From NCBI GenBank assembly GCA_035500775.1, contig DATJWY010000086.1, positions 1 through 36,073 on the forward strand: a stretch of 36,073 nucleotides of DNA, given 5' to 3'. Source of the DNA: DATJWY01 sp035500775 (GTDB lineage Bacteria > Pseudomonadota > Alphaproteobacteria > Acetobacterales > Acetobacteraceae). This document shows, in pieces, positions 1 through 8,192 of this stretch (position 1 is the stretch's first letter; each line of letters starts with the position of its first letter). The notes below the pieces were generated by a model that was given only the letters and a program-made list of their open reading frames with translations, ran no database searches and had not been told where the DNA came from. Made by a program: the position numbers and the translations under genes.

Positions 1-93
1 CTGGGGCCTTGAGGCCCCAGACCCCCAATACTTTTAAGTAATGGATTCCAAAGGTTATGCCTTTGGCGGGGTCCAGGGGCAGAGCCCCTGGCC
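1..93 (+). repeat. Four-hairpin dispersed element, copy A (left part cut by window edge)
   Basis: This is the right-hand three quarters of an element found three times in the window. It starts inside hairpin 2 (1-20, stem CTGGGGCC, loop TTGA), passes through a conserved core TTAAGTAATGGATTCC, then hairpin 3 (48-66, stem CCAAAGG) and hairpin 4 (73-91, stem CCAGGGGC, loop AGA). It ends 2 bp before the recN stop codon, so on the minus strand hairpin 4 could also act as the end of the recN transcript; there is no U-run, so that is inference. Hairpin 1 presumably lies to the left of the window. Confidence 0.85.
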
Positions 94-94
94 T

Positions 95-1786
95 TCACAC
101 CGCCCCGAGCAGACTATCGGCGGCCGCCCGCGCCGCTTCGGTGATCGTCTCGCCGGCCAGCATGCGGGCGATTTCCTCGCGCCGCGCCAGGGCGTCGAGC
201 GCCGTAACATCCGTCTCCGTGCGACCGTCGCGGCTGTGCTTGGCGACGCGCAGATGCGCCGCCCCGCGCGCGGCGACTTGCGGGCTATGGGTGACGACCA
301 GCACCTGCACGTCCCGCGCCACGCGGGCGAGCCGGTCGCCGACCGCCGCCGCGGTGGCGCCGCCGACGCCGCTATCCACCTCGTCGAACACCAGCGTCGG
401 CACCGGCGAGCCGCTGACCAGCACCACCTTCAGCGCCAGCATCAGGCGGGAGAGCTCGCCGCCGGAGGCGACGCGGCCGAGCGGCCCCGGCGCCTGGCCA
501 GGATTGGTGGCGATCAGGAAGCGCGCTTGGTCGGCACCGTCCGCGCCCCAGGCGGCTTCGTCGAGCGGCGTCACCTCGACGAAGAAGCGGGCCTTGTCGA
601 GCCGGAGCGGCGGCAGTTCGCGCATCACCGCCGCTTCCAGCCGGGCGGCGGCCTCGCGCCGGGCGGCGGAGAGCGCGGCGGCCGAGTCGGCATAGGCGGC
701 GCGGGCGGTGGCGGCGGCGGTTTCCAGGGCGTCGATTTCGGCGGCGCCGGTTTCCAGCGCGCCGAGCCGGGCGCGCAGGGTCGCGAGCAGGCCGGGCAGT
801 TCGGCGACCGCGATCGCGTGCTTGCGGGCCGCGGCACGCAGGGCGAACAGGCGCTCCTCCGCCCGCTCCAACAGGCGCGGATCGGTTTCCGCCTCGGCGC
901 CGAGCCGGGCCAGCAGTGTCTCGGCCTCGGCCAGCGCCTCCTCCGCCCGTTCCAGCGCGGCCAGGGCCGGGGCGACAGGGTTCGGCGCGTCCGGCGCCTG
1001 TTGCGGCGGGATCAGGCGTTGCAGCGCCCGGGCGGCGGCGCGCAAGGCGGCGGCGGGGCCGGCATTGCGGCGGTCGCGCGGGGCGATCTCGGCCAGGGCG
1101 GCGGCGATCGCCTCGGCGCGGCGCTCGCCTTGTTGCAGGCGCTGGCGCTCGGCGGCCAGCGCGTCCTCCTCGCCCTCCTCCGGGGCGAGGACGGCGAGAT
1201 CCTCCACCGTATGGCGCAGCCAGTCCTCCTCGCGCCGCGCCTCGGCGATGGCCTCGCGCGCGGCGGCGAGGTCGCGCTCCGCCGCGCGCCAGGCGCGGTG
1301 GCATTCGGCGACGCGGGCGCGGAGCGCCGGGGGGACTCCATAGGCGTCGAGCAGGGTGGTATGGGTGGCCGGGTCGGCGAGGCCCATCTGGTCGTGCTGC
1401 CCCTGCACCTCGACCAGCAGCGCGCCGGCGCGGCGCAGCAGGGCGGCGCCGACCGGCTGGTCGTTGATATAGGCGCGGGAGCGTCCGTCCTTCGTCACCA
1501 CGCGGCGGAGAACCAGCTCATCCTCGTCGCCGATACCCTGCTCGCGCAGCAGGGCATGCACCGGATGGTCGGCGGCGAGGGAGAATCGGGCGGCGACCGA
1601 GGCCTGATCCGCGCCGGTGCGCACCAGGCCCTGCTCCGCCCGGTTGCCAAGGGTGAGCCCGAGGCTGTCGAGCAGGATGGATTTGCCGGCGCCGGTCTCG
1701 CCGGTCAGCACCGTGAGGCCGGCGCCGAAGGCGAGATCCAGGCGCTCGATCAGCACCACATCGCGTATCGAGAGCGCGGTCAGCAT
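95..1786 (-). CDS. recN: DNA repair protein RecN
   Basis: RecN is an SMC-like ATPase that acts early in recombinational repair of double-strand breaks. The 563-residue product has the Walker A motif GETGAGKS at about residues 29-36, a long Ala/Glu/Arg-rich coiled-coil middle, the ABC signature ASGGELSRLMLALK and a Walker B region (LVFDEVDSGVGG) near the C-terminus; the length is usual for the family. The ATG at 1786 is chosen because the conserved N-terminus (LTALSIRDVVLIERLDL) begins there. The frame stays open upstream to 2035, but that part is low-complexity Arg/Pro-rich and overlaps bamD. It follows bamD after 163 bp. Its stop codon abuts copy A of the dispersed element. No SOS box was identified. 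Confidence 0.96.
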   Translation of the reverse strand: MLTALSIRDVVLIERLDLAFGAGLTVLTGETGAGKSILLDSLGLTLGNRAEQGLVRTGADQASVAARFSLAADHPVHALLREQGIGDEDELVLRRVVTKDGRSRAYINDQPVGAALLRRAGALLVEVQGQHDQMGLADPATHTTLLDAYGVPPALRARVAECHRAWRAAERDLAAAREAIAEARREEDWLRHTVEDLAVLAPEEGEEDALAAERQRLQQGERRAEAIAAALAEIAPRDRRNAGPAAALRAAARALQRLIPPQQAPDAPNPVAPALAALERAEEALAEAETLLARLGAEAETDPRLLERAEERLFALRAAARKHAIAVAELPGLLATLRARLGALETGAAEIDALETAAATARAAYADSAAALSAARREAAARLEAAVMRELPPLRLDKARFFVEVTPLDEAAWGADGADQARFLIATNPGQAPGPLGRVASGGELSRLMLALKVVLVSGSPVPTLVFDEVDSGVGGATAAAVGDRLARVARDVQVLVVTHSPQVAARGAAHLRVAKHSRDGRTETDVTALDALARREEIARMLAGETITEAARAAADSLLGAV

Positions 1787-1949
1787 GGGGCGGATAGAAC
1801 AGAACCCGATTCGCTCTGTCCACCGCCGCGCCCGGCGGCGGCGCGCCGGCGGAGGGGCCGGGACGGCGGGAAGGCGGCGCCGCGCGGCGCCGGCCGGGCG
1901 AGGTCTGCTGGCATGGGGCCGCGTCGCCTCGGGGGCGCGCCCGTCGCGG

Positions 1950-2861
1950 TCAGAAGATCCAGCCGAACGCGCGGGAGAAGAAGCCCTGCCCGGTGTTGCG
2001 CACGGGCTTTTCCTCGCCCGTGACGGCACCCGCATCGACCAGGTCGTTCCAGCTATCGGCGTACCACGGGCTGCCCGGATAGTTGTAGGCCAGCACCGAG
2101 GCGGTTTTCTTCGCCTGGTCCTTGAGGCCGAGTCGCAGATACACCTCGGTCAGCCGGTGCAGCGCCTCGGGCGCATGGTTGGTGGTCTGGAAATCATCCA
2201 CCACGCGCTGGAAGCGGCCGATGGCGGCGCCGTAGAGGTGCTGCTTCTCATAGAAGCGGCCGACCTCCATCTCCTTGCCGGCGAGGTGGTCGCGGCAGAG
2301 GTCGATCTTCAGGCGGGCGTCGCGGGCATAGGCGCTGCCCGGGAAGCGGTTCACCACTTCCTGCAACGCGTTCATCGCGTCCTGGGTGGTCTTCTGGTCG
2401 CGCTGGATGTCGGCGATCTGCTCGTAATAGCAGAGGGCGCGCAGGTAGTAGGCGTAGGCGATGTCCTTATGCGTCGGGTGCAGCTGGATGAAGCGATCAA
2501 GCTGCGACACCGCCTCGGTGTATTGCTGACGCTTATACTCGGCGTAGCCTTCCATCAGCTCGGCATTCACCGCCCAGGGCGAATACGGGAAGTTCTGCTG
2601 CACCTGGTCGAACTGCTTGACGGCCAGGGAGTAGTTCTTCTCGTTCAGCGCATCGATGCCGTTATTATACAGCTGCTGCGCCGTGACCGTGTTCGCGTCC
2701 TGCTTCTTGATGCGGTCTTCCACCGATTGGTCGGGATCGCTCTTGCTCCCGCTCCCGCTCCCGCCCCAGGGCATGACGGAATCGACCGTCTGGCATCCGG
2801 CGAGGAGGGTGAGCACGGCCAGGCAGAGCCCTGAGCGGCGGAGCGAAACGGTCAATGTCAT
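1950..2861 (-). CDS. bamD: Outer membrane assembly lipoprotein BamD
   Basis: BamD (older name ComL) is a TPR lipoprotein of the BAM complex, which folds beta-barrel proteins into the outer membrane. The ATG at 2861 gives a 303-residue precursor with a basic start, a hydrophobic stretch and a lipobox LLAGC, with Cys23 as the lipidation site. A GAGG Shine-Dalgarno sits 8 nt upstream. After a Gly/Ser-rich spacer come TPR helices from about residue 45 to 270 (for example YNNGIDALNEKNYSLAVKQF and FPYSPWAVNAELMEGYAEY). The order ftsZ-lpxC-bamD-recN is common next to alphaproteobacterial dcw clusters. The 230-bp gap to lpxC suggests its own promoter. A longer start at 2942 is possible but would bury the signal peptide. 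Confidence 0.95.
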   Translation of the reverse strand: MTLTVSLRRSGLCLAVLTLLAGCQTVDSVMPWGGSGSGSKSDPDQSVEDRIKKQDANTVTAQQLYNNGIDALNEKNYSLAVKQFDQVQQNFPYSPWAVNAELMEGYAEYKRQQYTEAVSQLDRFIQLHPTHKDIAYAYYLRALCYYEQIADIQRDQKTTQDAMNALQEVVNRFPGSAYARDARLKIDLCRDHLAGKEMEVGRFYEKQHLYGAAIGRFQRVVDDFQTTNHAPEALHRLTEVYLRLGLKDQAKKTASVLAYNYPGSPWYADSWNDLVDAGAVTGEEKPVRNTGQGFFSRAFGWIF

Positions 2862-2992
2862 CCGAGAAACCTCAATAGCCCCGCCATGCACCTCATGCGG
2901 CCAGCCTCTGGCCGCGCGAATCGGACGGGATGGTTCGTTCACGTCGCGCGACAGAGATCCGGCGATCCGGCCGGTGCTGCAAGCCCGGAATG

Positions 2993-3020
2993 GTTATATC
3001 ACGCCGCCAGCCGCCGGAAA
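2993..3020 (-). promoter_or_regulatory. Candidate bamD promoter
   Basis: On the minus strand a TATAAC -10-like hexamer (2998-2993) follows a weak -35-like TTTCCG (3020-3015) after 16 bp. It lies in the lpxC-bamD gap and would give a leader of about 125 nt. The -10 is good for such GC-rich DNA, but the -35 is poor. This is a sequence-only guess. Confidence 0.22.
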
Positions 3021-3091
3021 GGCGGGGCCGCCCGGGGGAAGCGGGATAAACGCGCCTGGACGTGCCGGAGCCGGACAAAACCGGACGGGTA

Positions 3092-4042
3092 TCAGGCGGC
3101 CCAGGCGGCCGGGGCGGTGGTGAGAGCGGTCCAGCCGGCCTGCGCGACCGGGACAGGACGCCAGGCCGAGGCATCGGCGAACAAGGCGCGCAGGAGCAGG
3201 TTGTTCAGCCTGTGGCCGGAACGCTGCGCCACGAAGCGGCCGCGCAGCCGGGCGCCGGCCAGGGAGAGATCGCCGACCGCGTCCAGCAGTTTGTGGCGGA
3301 CGAATTCGTCCGGCATGCGCAGGCCGGTGGGGTTGAGCACGCGGTCGCCATCGACCACCACGGCATTGTCCAGGCTGCCGCCGCGGGCGAGGCCGGCCTG
3401 GCGCGCCGCCGCGATCTCCGAGGCCAGGGTGAAGGTGCGGGCGGCGGCCAGCTCGGCGCGGAAGCTCCGCTCGGTCAGCCGCAGCGAATAGGCCTGCCGG
3501 CCGATGGCGGCGGCGTCGAACGCGATGCCGAGGGCCATGTCGAAGCCGCTGCCGCCCGGGCGCAGTTCGGCGGAGGCCGCGCCGTCCTCCACCCGGATGG
3601 GGCGCAGGATCTCGATTTCCGGCCGCGGCGCGTCCTGTTCCACGGCGCCGCAACAATCGATCAGGAACGCGAACGGCGCCGCCGAGCCGTCCAGCACCGG
3701 GACTTCCGGCCCGTCCACCTCGATCACCGCGTTGTCGATGCCGCAACCATGCAGCGCCGCCAGGACATGCTCCACCGTGCCGATGCGGATGTCGGGAGCG
3801 GCGGGATTGGCGAGGACGGTGCAGAGGCGGGTATCCACCACCGCGTCGAACCGCGCGGGGATGTCGGCGCCGAGATCGGTGCGGTGGAAGACAATGCCGG
3901 CGCCAGCCGGGGCCGGGCGGAGCGTCAGGTTGGTGCGCCGCCCGGAATGCAGGCCGACGCCGACGCAGCCGATCGTCGATCGGAGGGTCCGCTGCGGCGC
4001 GGCCGGAGATTCGAGCATCAGGGGGTCGGCGTATCCGTCCAT
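3092..4042 (-). CDS. lpxC: UDP-3-O-acyl-N-acetylglucosamine deacetylase LpxC
   Basis: LpxC is the zinc enzyme that removes the acetyl group from UDP-3-O-acyl-GlcNAc, the committed step of lipid A synthesis in the cytosol. With the ATG at 4042 the product is 316 residues. The expected residues are visible: Glu91-His92 in GTVEHVLAAL, the zinc ligands His250 and Asp254 in RHKLLDAVGDL, and the catalytic His277 in GHRLNN. The start has a GGAGAG Shine-Dalgarno 9 nt upstream; an in-frame GTG at 4078 would add 12 residues and lacks such a site. It stands alone behind a hairpin-rich gap after ftsZ, so it is probably expressed separately from the dcw operon. Confidence 0.97.
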   Translation of the reverse strand: MDGYADPLMLESPAAPQRTLRSTIGCVGVGLHSGRRTNLTLRPAPAGAGIVFHRTDLGADIPARFDAVVDTRLCTVLANPAAPDIRIGTVEHVLAALHGCGIDNAVIEVDGPEVPVLDGSAAPFAFLIDCCGAVEQDAPRPEIEILRPIRVEDGAASAELRPGGSGFDMALGIAFDAAAIGRQAYSLRLTERSFRAELAAARTFTLASEIAAARQAGLARGGSLDNAVVVDGDRVLNPTGLRMPDEFVRHKLLDAVGDLSLAGARLRGRFVAQRSGHRLNNLLLRALFADASAWRPVPVAQAGWTALTTAPAAWAA

Positions 4043-4118
4043 CGCGCCACTCTCTCCATCGTGCAACGTTCTCGCCACGAGGCGGCGGGGCGCGGGGTGG
4101 TCCGGCCCAGGACAGAGT

Positions 4119-4148
4119 TAGAGCCTGGCCGGGAGGGGTGCGAGTCAA
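4119..4148 (-). promoter_or_regulatory. Candidate lpxC promoter
   Basis: On the minus strand TTGACT (4148-4143) is followed after 18 bp by GCTCTA (4124-4119), about 80 bp upstream of the chosen lpxC ATG. The -35 is close to consensus and the -10 is weak. A GANTC site (4142-4146) overlaps the -35, which could matter if the organism has a CcrM-type methylase; that is speculative. Confidence 0.35.
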
Positions 4149-4251
4149 TGATTATTGCTGAATGTTTCTCTGTAGTCCATTGAAAAGGCTGCAAATTTTG
4201 CGGGTGCACAGCGCCGCAATATAAGTCTGCCCGGGGATTGCGGCGCGAAAA

Positions 4252-4279
4252 GGGCGGGGTCGCCATGGCGGCCCCGCCC
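4252..4279. other. GC-rich perfect-stem hairpin between ftsZ and lpxC
   Basis: GGGCGGGG (4252-4259) pairs with CCCCGCCC (4272-4279), and the inner CGCCATGGCG is itself a palindrome, giving a stem of about 12-13 bp with one wobble pair. It is the third hairpin on the path from ftsZ to lpxC. There is no U-run on either strand, so it may be a transcription block or an RNA stability element rather than a classical terminator. The rest of the 388-bp gap holds the candidate lpxC promoter and no gene that I can support. Confidence 0.5.
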
Positions 4280-4358
4280 TGATCAGCATTGTCGGCCGGA
4301 GCGCGATCGCTTGAGGCTGACAGCCGGAAAGCGTGAATCGTGCTCTCAAAACAAGGTG

Positions 4359-4422
4359 CCAGACCGTGGTCGGATCAGGTTAACTGACCCGATCACGGTC
4401 TGGTTCGGGGACGAACCCCGAA
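4359..4422 (-). terminator. Double hairpin downstream of ftsZ
   Basis: Two adjacent inverted repeats start 8 bp after the ftsZ stop codon. The first in the transcription direction is 4422-4404: TTCGGGG pairs with CCCCGAA around a 5-nt loop. It is followed without a gap by 4403-4359, a stem of about 20 bp built on CCAGACCGTG/CACGGTCTGG with only one mismatch and one wobble pair. Neither is followed by a clear U-run. They most likely mark the end of the dcw transcript or protect its 3' end. Confidence 0.55.
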
Positions 4423-4430
4423 CGCCGTGG

Positions 4431-5942
4431 TCAGGAAGACTGGCGGCGCAGGAAGGCCGGGATTTCCAGCCCCATCTCGTCGGCCGGCGCCATCCGGGCC
4501 GGCTGCTCATGGTAATGCTGCGGCGCCTGCGCGACCCCGGCCATCTGCGGCTCCGCCCGGGCCGGCTCGGCGACCTGGGTGGTTCCGGCCGCGGCCCGGT
4601 TCGTCCGCCCGGTGACGATGCCGAACAGCGAGCGCGGGGAACGCGCGGGCGCGGCCGGCTGGGCCGGCTGCGCGGGGGGCTCGTTGAACAGGATGCTGCT
4701 GCGCGGCGCGGCGCTCGGCTTCGGCGCGGCCGGAGCCGGGCGGGTGGCCGCCTGCAGCGACGCGGCGGCCGGGTTCGGCGCCGGCTGTGCCGCGGCCTGC
4801 GCCTCGGCGGCGCGGGCCGCGAAGACCTGCGCCGGATTCATCGACACCGGCGCCGCGGCCTGGGCCGGAGCGCCCGTAGTCACCGGCGGCTGCGCCCCGG
4901 CCGGCATCGCGCCGCCACCCACCGCGACGAGGCGCGGCCGCTCCTGCTGTGCCTCGGCGTAATGCGGCGCCGGCGTGTCGATGCCGGTCGCCACCACCGA
5001 GACGCGCACCCGGCCGGACAGGCCCTCGTCGATCGCCGAGCCGAAGATGATGTTGGCGTCCTCGGCCACTTCCTCGCGGATGCGGTTCGCGGCCTGATCC
5101 ACCTCGAACAGCGTCATGTCCTCGCCGCCGGTGATGTTGATCAGCAGGCCGCGGGCGCCGGCCATGCTGGTGTCCTCCAGCAGCGGGTTGCTGATCGCGG
5201 CCTCGGCGGCGCGGATGGCGCGGTTCTCGCCCTCGGCCTCGCCGGTGCCCATCATCGCCTTGCCCATCTCGGCCATCACCGTGCGGATATCGGCGAAGTC
5301 GAGGTTCACGAGGCCGGGCGCCATCATCAGGTCGGTCACGCCGCGCACGCCCATGTAGAGGACGTGGTCGGCCATCTTGAACGCCTCCTTCCAGCCGGTC
5401 CGCTCATTGGCGAGGCGGAACAGGTTCTGGTTCGGGATGACGATCAGCGTATCGACGTATTGCTGCAGCTCGGTGATGCCGGTATCCGCCGCCTTGGCGC
5501 GCCGCCCGCCCTCGAACGAGAACGGCTTGGTGACGACGCCGACGGTGAGGATGCCGCGCTCGCGCGCCATGCGGGCGATGACCGGGGCGGCGCCGGTGCC
5601 GGTGCCGCCGCCCATGCCGGCGGTGATGAACACCATGTGCGCGCCCTCGAGCTGGCGGACCAGCTCATCCGCCGCTTCCTCGGCGGCGGCGCGGCCGATC
5701 TCCGGCTTCGCGCCGGCGCCGAGGCCCTGCGTCAGATGCGGGCCGAGCTGGATGCGGCGATCCGCCTTGCTGTGCATCAGCTGCTGCGCGTCGGTGTTGG
5801 CGACGACGAAATCGACGCCCGCGAGGTTGAGCGCGATCATGTTGTCGACCGCGTTGGTGCCGCCGCCACCCACGCCGATGACGGTGATGCGCGGGGTGAA
5901 GTCCGTGTGCATCTGCTGCGGGATCGTCAGGTTGAGTGTCAT
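4431..5942 (-). CDS. ftsZ: Cell division GTPase FtsZ
   Basis: FtsZ is the tubulin-like GTPase that forms the Z ring. The 503-residue protein has the nucleotide-binding GGGGTNAVDN (about 25-34), the tubulin signature GGGTGTG (111-117) and the T7 synergy loop NLDFAD (213-218), whose acidic residues complete the GTPase site of the next subunit. From about residue 340 to 485 runs an Ala/Pro-rich linker, longer than in enterobacteria but normal for alphaproteobacteria. It ends in the conserved peptide EIPAFLRRQ, which docks FtsA and other partners. The ATG at 5942 has a GGGGGAA Shine-Dalgarno. It lies 64 bp after ftsA, the first noncoding gap in the cluster, so an extra ftsZ promoter could sit inside ftsA or this gap. 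It is followed by strong hairpins. Confidence 0.98.
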   Translation of the reverse strand: MTLNLTIPQQMHTDFTPRITVIGVGGGGTNAVDNMIALNLAGVDFVVANTDAQQLMHSKADRRIQLGPHLTQGLGAGAKPEIGRAAAEEAADELVRQLEGAHMVFITAGMGGGTGTGAAPVIARMARERGILTVGVVTKPFSFEGGRRAKAADTGITELQQYVDTLIVIPNQNLFRLANERTGWKEAFKMADHVLYMGVRGVTDLMMAPGLVNLDFADIRTVMAEMGKAMMGTGEAEGENRAIRAAEAAISNPLLEDTSMAGARGLLINITGGEDMTLFEVDQAANRIREEVAEDANIIFGSAIDEGLSGRVRVSVVATGIDTPAPHYAEAQQERPRLVAVGGGAMPAGAQPPVTTGAPAQAAAPVSMNPAQVFAARAAEAQAAAQPAPNPAAASLQAATRPAPAAPKPSAAPRSSILFNEPPAQPAQPAAPARSPRSLFGIVTGRTNRAAAGTTQVAEPARAEPQMAGVAQAPQHYHEQPARMAPADEMGLEIPAFLRRQSS

Positions 5943-6006
5943 CGGTGAATTCCCCCCATGGGCAACCGAGTCGTGGATGAAGCGGAAGGCGTTTGGCGCA
6001 GGAGCA

Positions 6007-7341
6007 TCACAGGCGCTCCCGGAAGAAGGCGACGATGCGATGGATCAGGCCGGTCGGCCGTTCCGTCTCAAGGTCGATGTCGTGCAGGGCACGGCCGTCG
6101 CCGGCGGCCCAGGCGAGTAGCCCGGCGGCGACCGCGAAACCAGGGGCGGAGACGGCCTCCGGCAATCCCCGTAAGCCGAAGGGCCGCCCCAGCCGCACCG
6201 GCCGGTCCAGCACGCGCTGGGCGAGGTCGCGCGCCCCGGCCAGTTGGCTCGCGCCGCCGGTGAGGACCACCCGGCTTTGGCCGGCGCGCCCGAGCCCGGC
6301 GCCGTCCAATCGGTCGCGCAGCAGTTCGAAGGTCTCCTCAAGTCTCGGCTTGATGATGCCGACGACAGTGCTGCGCGGGACCTTGGCGAAATGATGCTCC
6401 GCCTCGCCGATCAGCGGCACCGGCAGGATCTCGCGCTCGTCATCCGGGCTCGCATGCGCGTTACCATACATGATCTTGAGCCGCTCGGCGCTGTCGAGCG
6501 GCGTGGAGAGCATGCCGGCGATATCCCGCGTCACGTGCAGGCCGCCGAGCGGCAGATGCGCCGTGTGCAGCAACTGGCCCTCGGCGAACACGGCGAGGCT
6601 GGTGGTGCCGCCGCCCATGTCCACCACCGTCGCGCCGAGTTCCCGTTCGTCCTCCACCAGGGCGGAAAGCCCGGCGGCGAAGGGCGCCGAGACCAGCTCG
6701 CCGATCATGAGGTCGCAGCGTTCCACCGCGGCGCCGAGATTGCGCAGCGCCATCGACGCGGCGTCCACCACATGCAGGCGGGCGCTGAGCTGCTCGCAAT
6801 GATGGCCGCGCGGATCGGCGACGCCGGCGGTCACGTCCACCGCGAAGCTGAGCGGCAGGGCGTGGATCGTCTCCCGCCCCTCGCTCTGGGCGCGGGCGCG
6901 GCCTTCCTGCACCACGCGGCGCACATCCGCCTCCACCACCTCGCGGCCGCCGACCGGCCATTGCACGTTGAACAGGCGGCTTTCCGGCTGGCCGCAGGAG
7001 AGGTTGACGGTGACGCGGGCGAGGCGGAGATCGGCCATGTCCTCGGCCTGGCCGACCGCGGTGCGGATCGCCCGCTCCGCCTCGTCGAGATCGGTGATGC
7101 CGCCGGCGCGGACGCCGCGCGAGCGGGTGAAGCCGCAGCCGAGGGCGCGCAGCCGCCCGTCGCTCTCGGTCCGCCCGATCAGGCACGTGACCTTGGTGCT
7201 GCCGATGTCGAGCACCCCGAACGGGCCGGTGCGGCCGCCGCGCGGGCGGTAGGACGACTCCGGCCCGGTGGGGGGCACGCCGGTGGGCGACCCCGGGGGC
7301 GGCGGCAAGGCGGACAGGCCTCGGCGGGACATGCTGGTCAT
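6007..7341 (-). CDS. ftsA: Cell division protein FtsA, membrane anchor of the Z ring
   Basis: FtsA is the actin-like ATPase that ties FtsZ to the inner membrane and recruits later division proteins. The 444-residue product has the phosphate-1 motif DIGSTK (45-50), the phosphate-2 motif DMGGGTT (241-247) and a C-terminal amphipathic helix (about 431-444, LIHRIVAFFRERL), the expected membrane-targeting sequence. The first 40 residues, rich in Pro, Gly and Ser, precede the actin fold and are not part of the core family. The start at 7341 overlaps the ftsQ stop as ATGA, which supports translation of this extension unless initiation occurs further in; the next in-frame Met, residue 4, keeps the extension as well. 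Confidence 0.96.
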   Translation of the reverse strand: MTSMSRRGLSALPPPPGSPTGVPPTGPESSYRPRGGRTGPFGVLDIGSTKVTCLIGRTESDGRLRALGCGFTRSRGVRAGGITDLDEAERAIRTAVGQAEDMADLRLARVTVNLSCGQPESRLFNVQWPVGGREVVEADVRRVVQEGRARAQSEGRETIHALPLSFAVDVTAGVADPRGHHCEQLSARLHVVDAASMALRNLGAAVERCDLMIGELVSAPFAAGLSALVEDERELGATVVDMGGGTTSLAVFAEGQLLHTAHLPLGGLHVTRDIAGMLSTPLDSAERLKIMYGNAHASPDDEREILPVPLIGEAEHHFAKVPRSTVVGIIKPRLEETFELLRDRLDGAGLGRAGQSRVVLTGGASQLAGARDLAQRVLDRPVRLGRPFGLRGLPEAVSAPGFAVAAGLLAWAAGDGRALHDIDLETERPTGLIHRIVAFFRERL

Positions 7342-8192
7342 GTCGCCCTCTTGGGACCGATGGGGTGTGGCGGTGGAGGCACGGGCAGGGAGGCGCGCAC
7401 CACCAGACGGTCCGGCAGGCGCAGATCGACCACGGCGAGCGGCCGGTCGAGCAGGGATTGCGTGGTTTGCAGCTCCGTGAGGCGCGCCAGGGCTTCCGGC
7501 ACATGGCCCTCGGGCAGCAGCACGGTCAGGTGGTTCCTGAGCTGCAGGTTCCAGCGGCGCTGGCCGACCCGCACGGCCGCGGCGATGCGGTTCTTGATCT
7601 CCGGCGCGGTGTCGAGCGTGTCGATCAGCGCGGCCGCCTGTTCCGGCGCACCGGTGCCGACGACGAGCGGCAGTTCGGCGAAGGCGGCGACATCCTCGTC
7701 GGCGACCACCTGGCCGTCGCGGTCGATCAGCACGAAGCGGCCCTGGGTCTGCCAGATGGCGAAGGGGCGGCGCTCGGTGATCTGCACGACGATGGTACCG
7801 GGCAGGCGGCGCTCGACGGCGACGTGCTGCACCCAGGAGAGGCTCTCGATCCGCTGCCGCGCGCCCTCGACGGAGAAGCCGAGGATCGGGTCGCCGGCGG
7901 AGACGCCGATCGCCTCGCGCAGCAGCGGCTCCGGCGTGTTGACACGGCCTTCCACCACGATGTCGCGCACCTTGAGGCCGAGCGCGCGGGCGATGCCGTC
8001 ATCGAAGCCGGGTAGCCGGCCGCCCACCTGGTCCGAGGAGTGGCTCGCGACCATCGCCGTCATCACCCCGACGAACCCGACGAGGCCGAGCACCGCCGGG
8101 CCGAACAGCCGCCGCTGGCGGCGCAGCAGCAATCGCCAGCGCGTCGGCCGGTCCTTGGCGTTGCTGGTGCGCGGCGGGGCTATGCGCGACAT
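7338..8192 (-). CDS. ftsQ: Cell division protein FtsQ
   Basis: FtsQ is a bitopic division protein that links Z-ring assembly to the septal synthase through FtsL and partners. With the ATG at 8192 the product is 284 residues: a basic cytoplasmic start, one membrane span (about 30-49), a POTRA domain (about 75-143, VRDIVVEGRVNTPEPLLR onward) and the FtsQ beta domain to the C-terminus. The start overlaps the ddl stop by 13 bp. A frame open to 8375 is rejected as start because its first 60 residues are Arg-rich and lie inside ddl. The short Pro-rich C-terminal tail is unremarkable. Confidence 0.95.
   Translation of the reverse strand: MSRIAPPRTSNAKDRPTRWRLLLRRQRRLFGPAVLGLVGFVGVMTAMVASHSSDQVGGRLPGFDDGIARALGLKVRDIVVEGRVNTPEPLLREAIGVSAGDPILGFSVEGARQRIESLSWVQHVAVERRLPGTIVVQITERRPFAIWQTQGRFVLIDRDGQVVADEDVAAFAELPLVVGTGAPEQAAALIDTLDTAPEIKNRIAAAVRVGQRRWNLQLRNHLTVLLPEGHVPEALARLTELQTTQSLLDRPLAVVDLRLPDRLVVRASLPVPPPPHPIGPKRAT

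Noticed and set aside
41..2023. Long plus-strand open frame opposite recN and bamD
   Set aside because: High GC leaves antisense frames open. Its composition is Gly/Arg/Gln-rich with no domain, and recN on the other strand has all its motifs.
5968..5972. GANTC methylation site upstream of ftsZ as a CcrM switch
   Set aside because: A single 5-bp site is expected by chance every few hundred bases, and no methylase gene is in the window.
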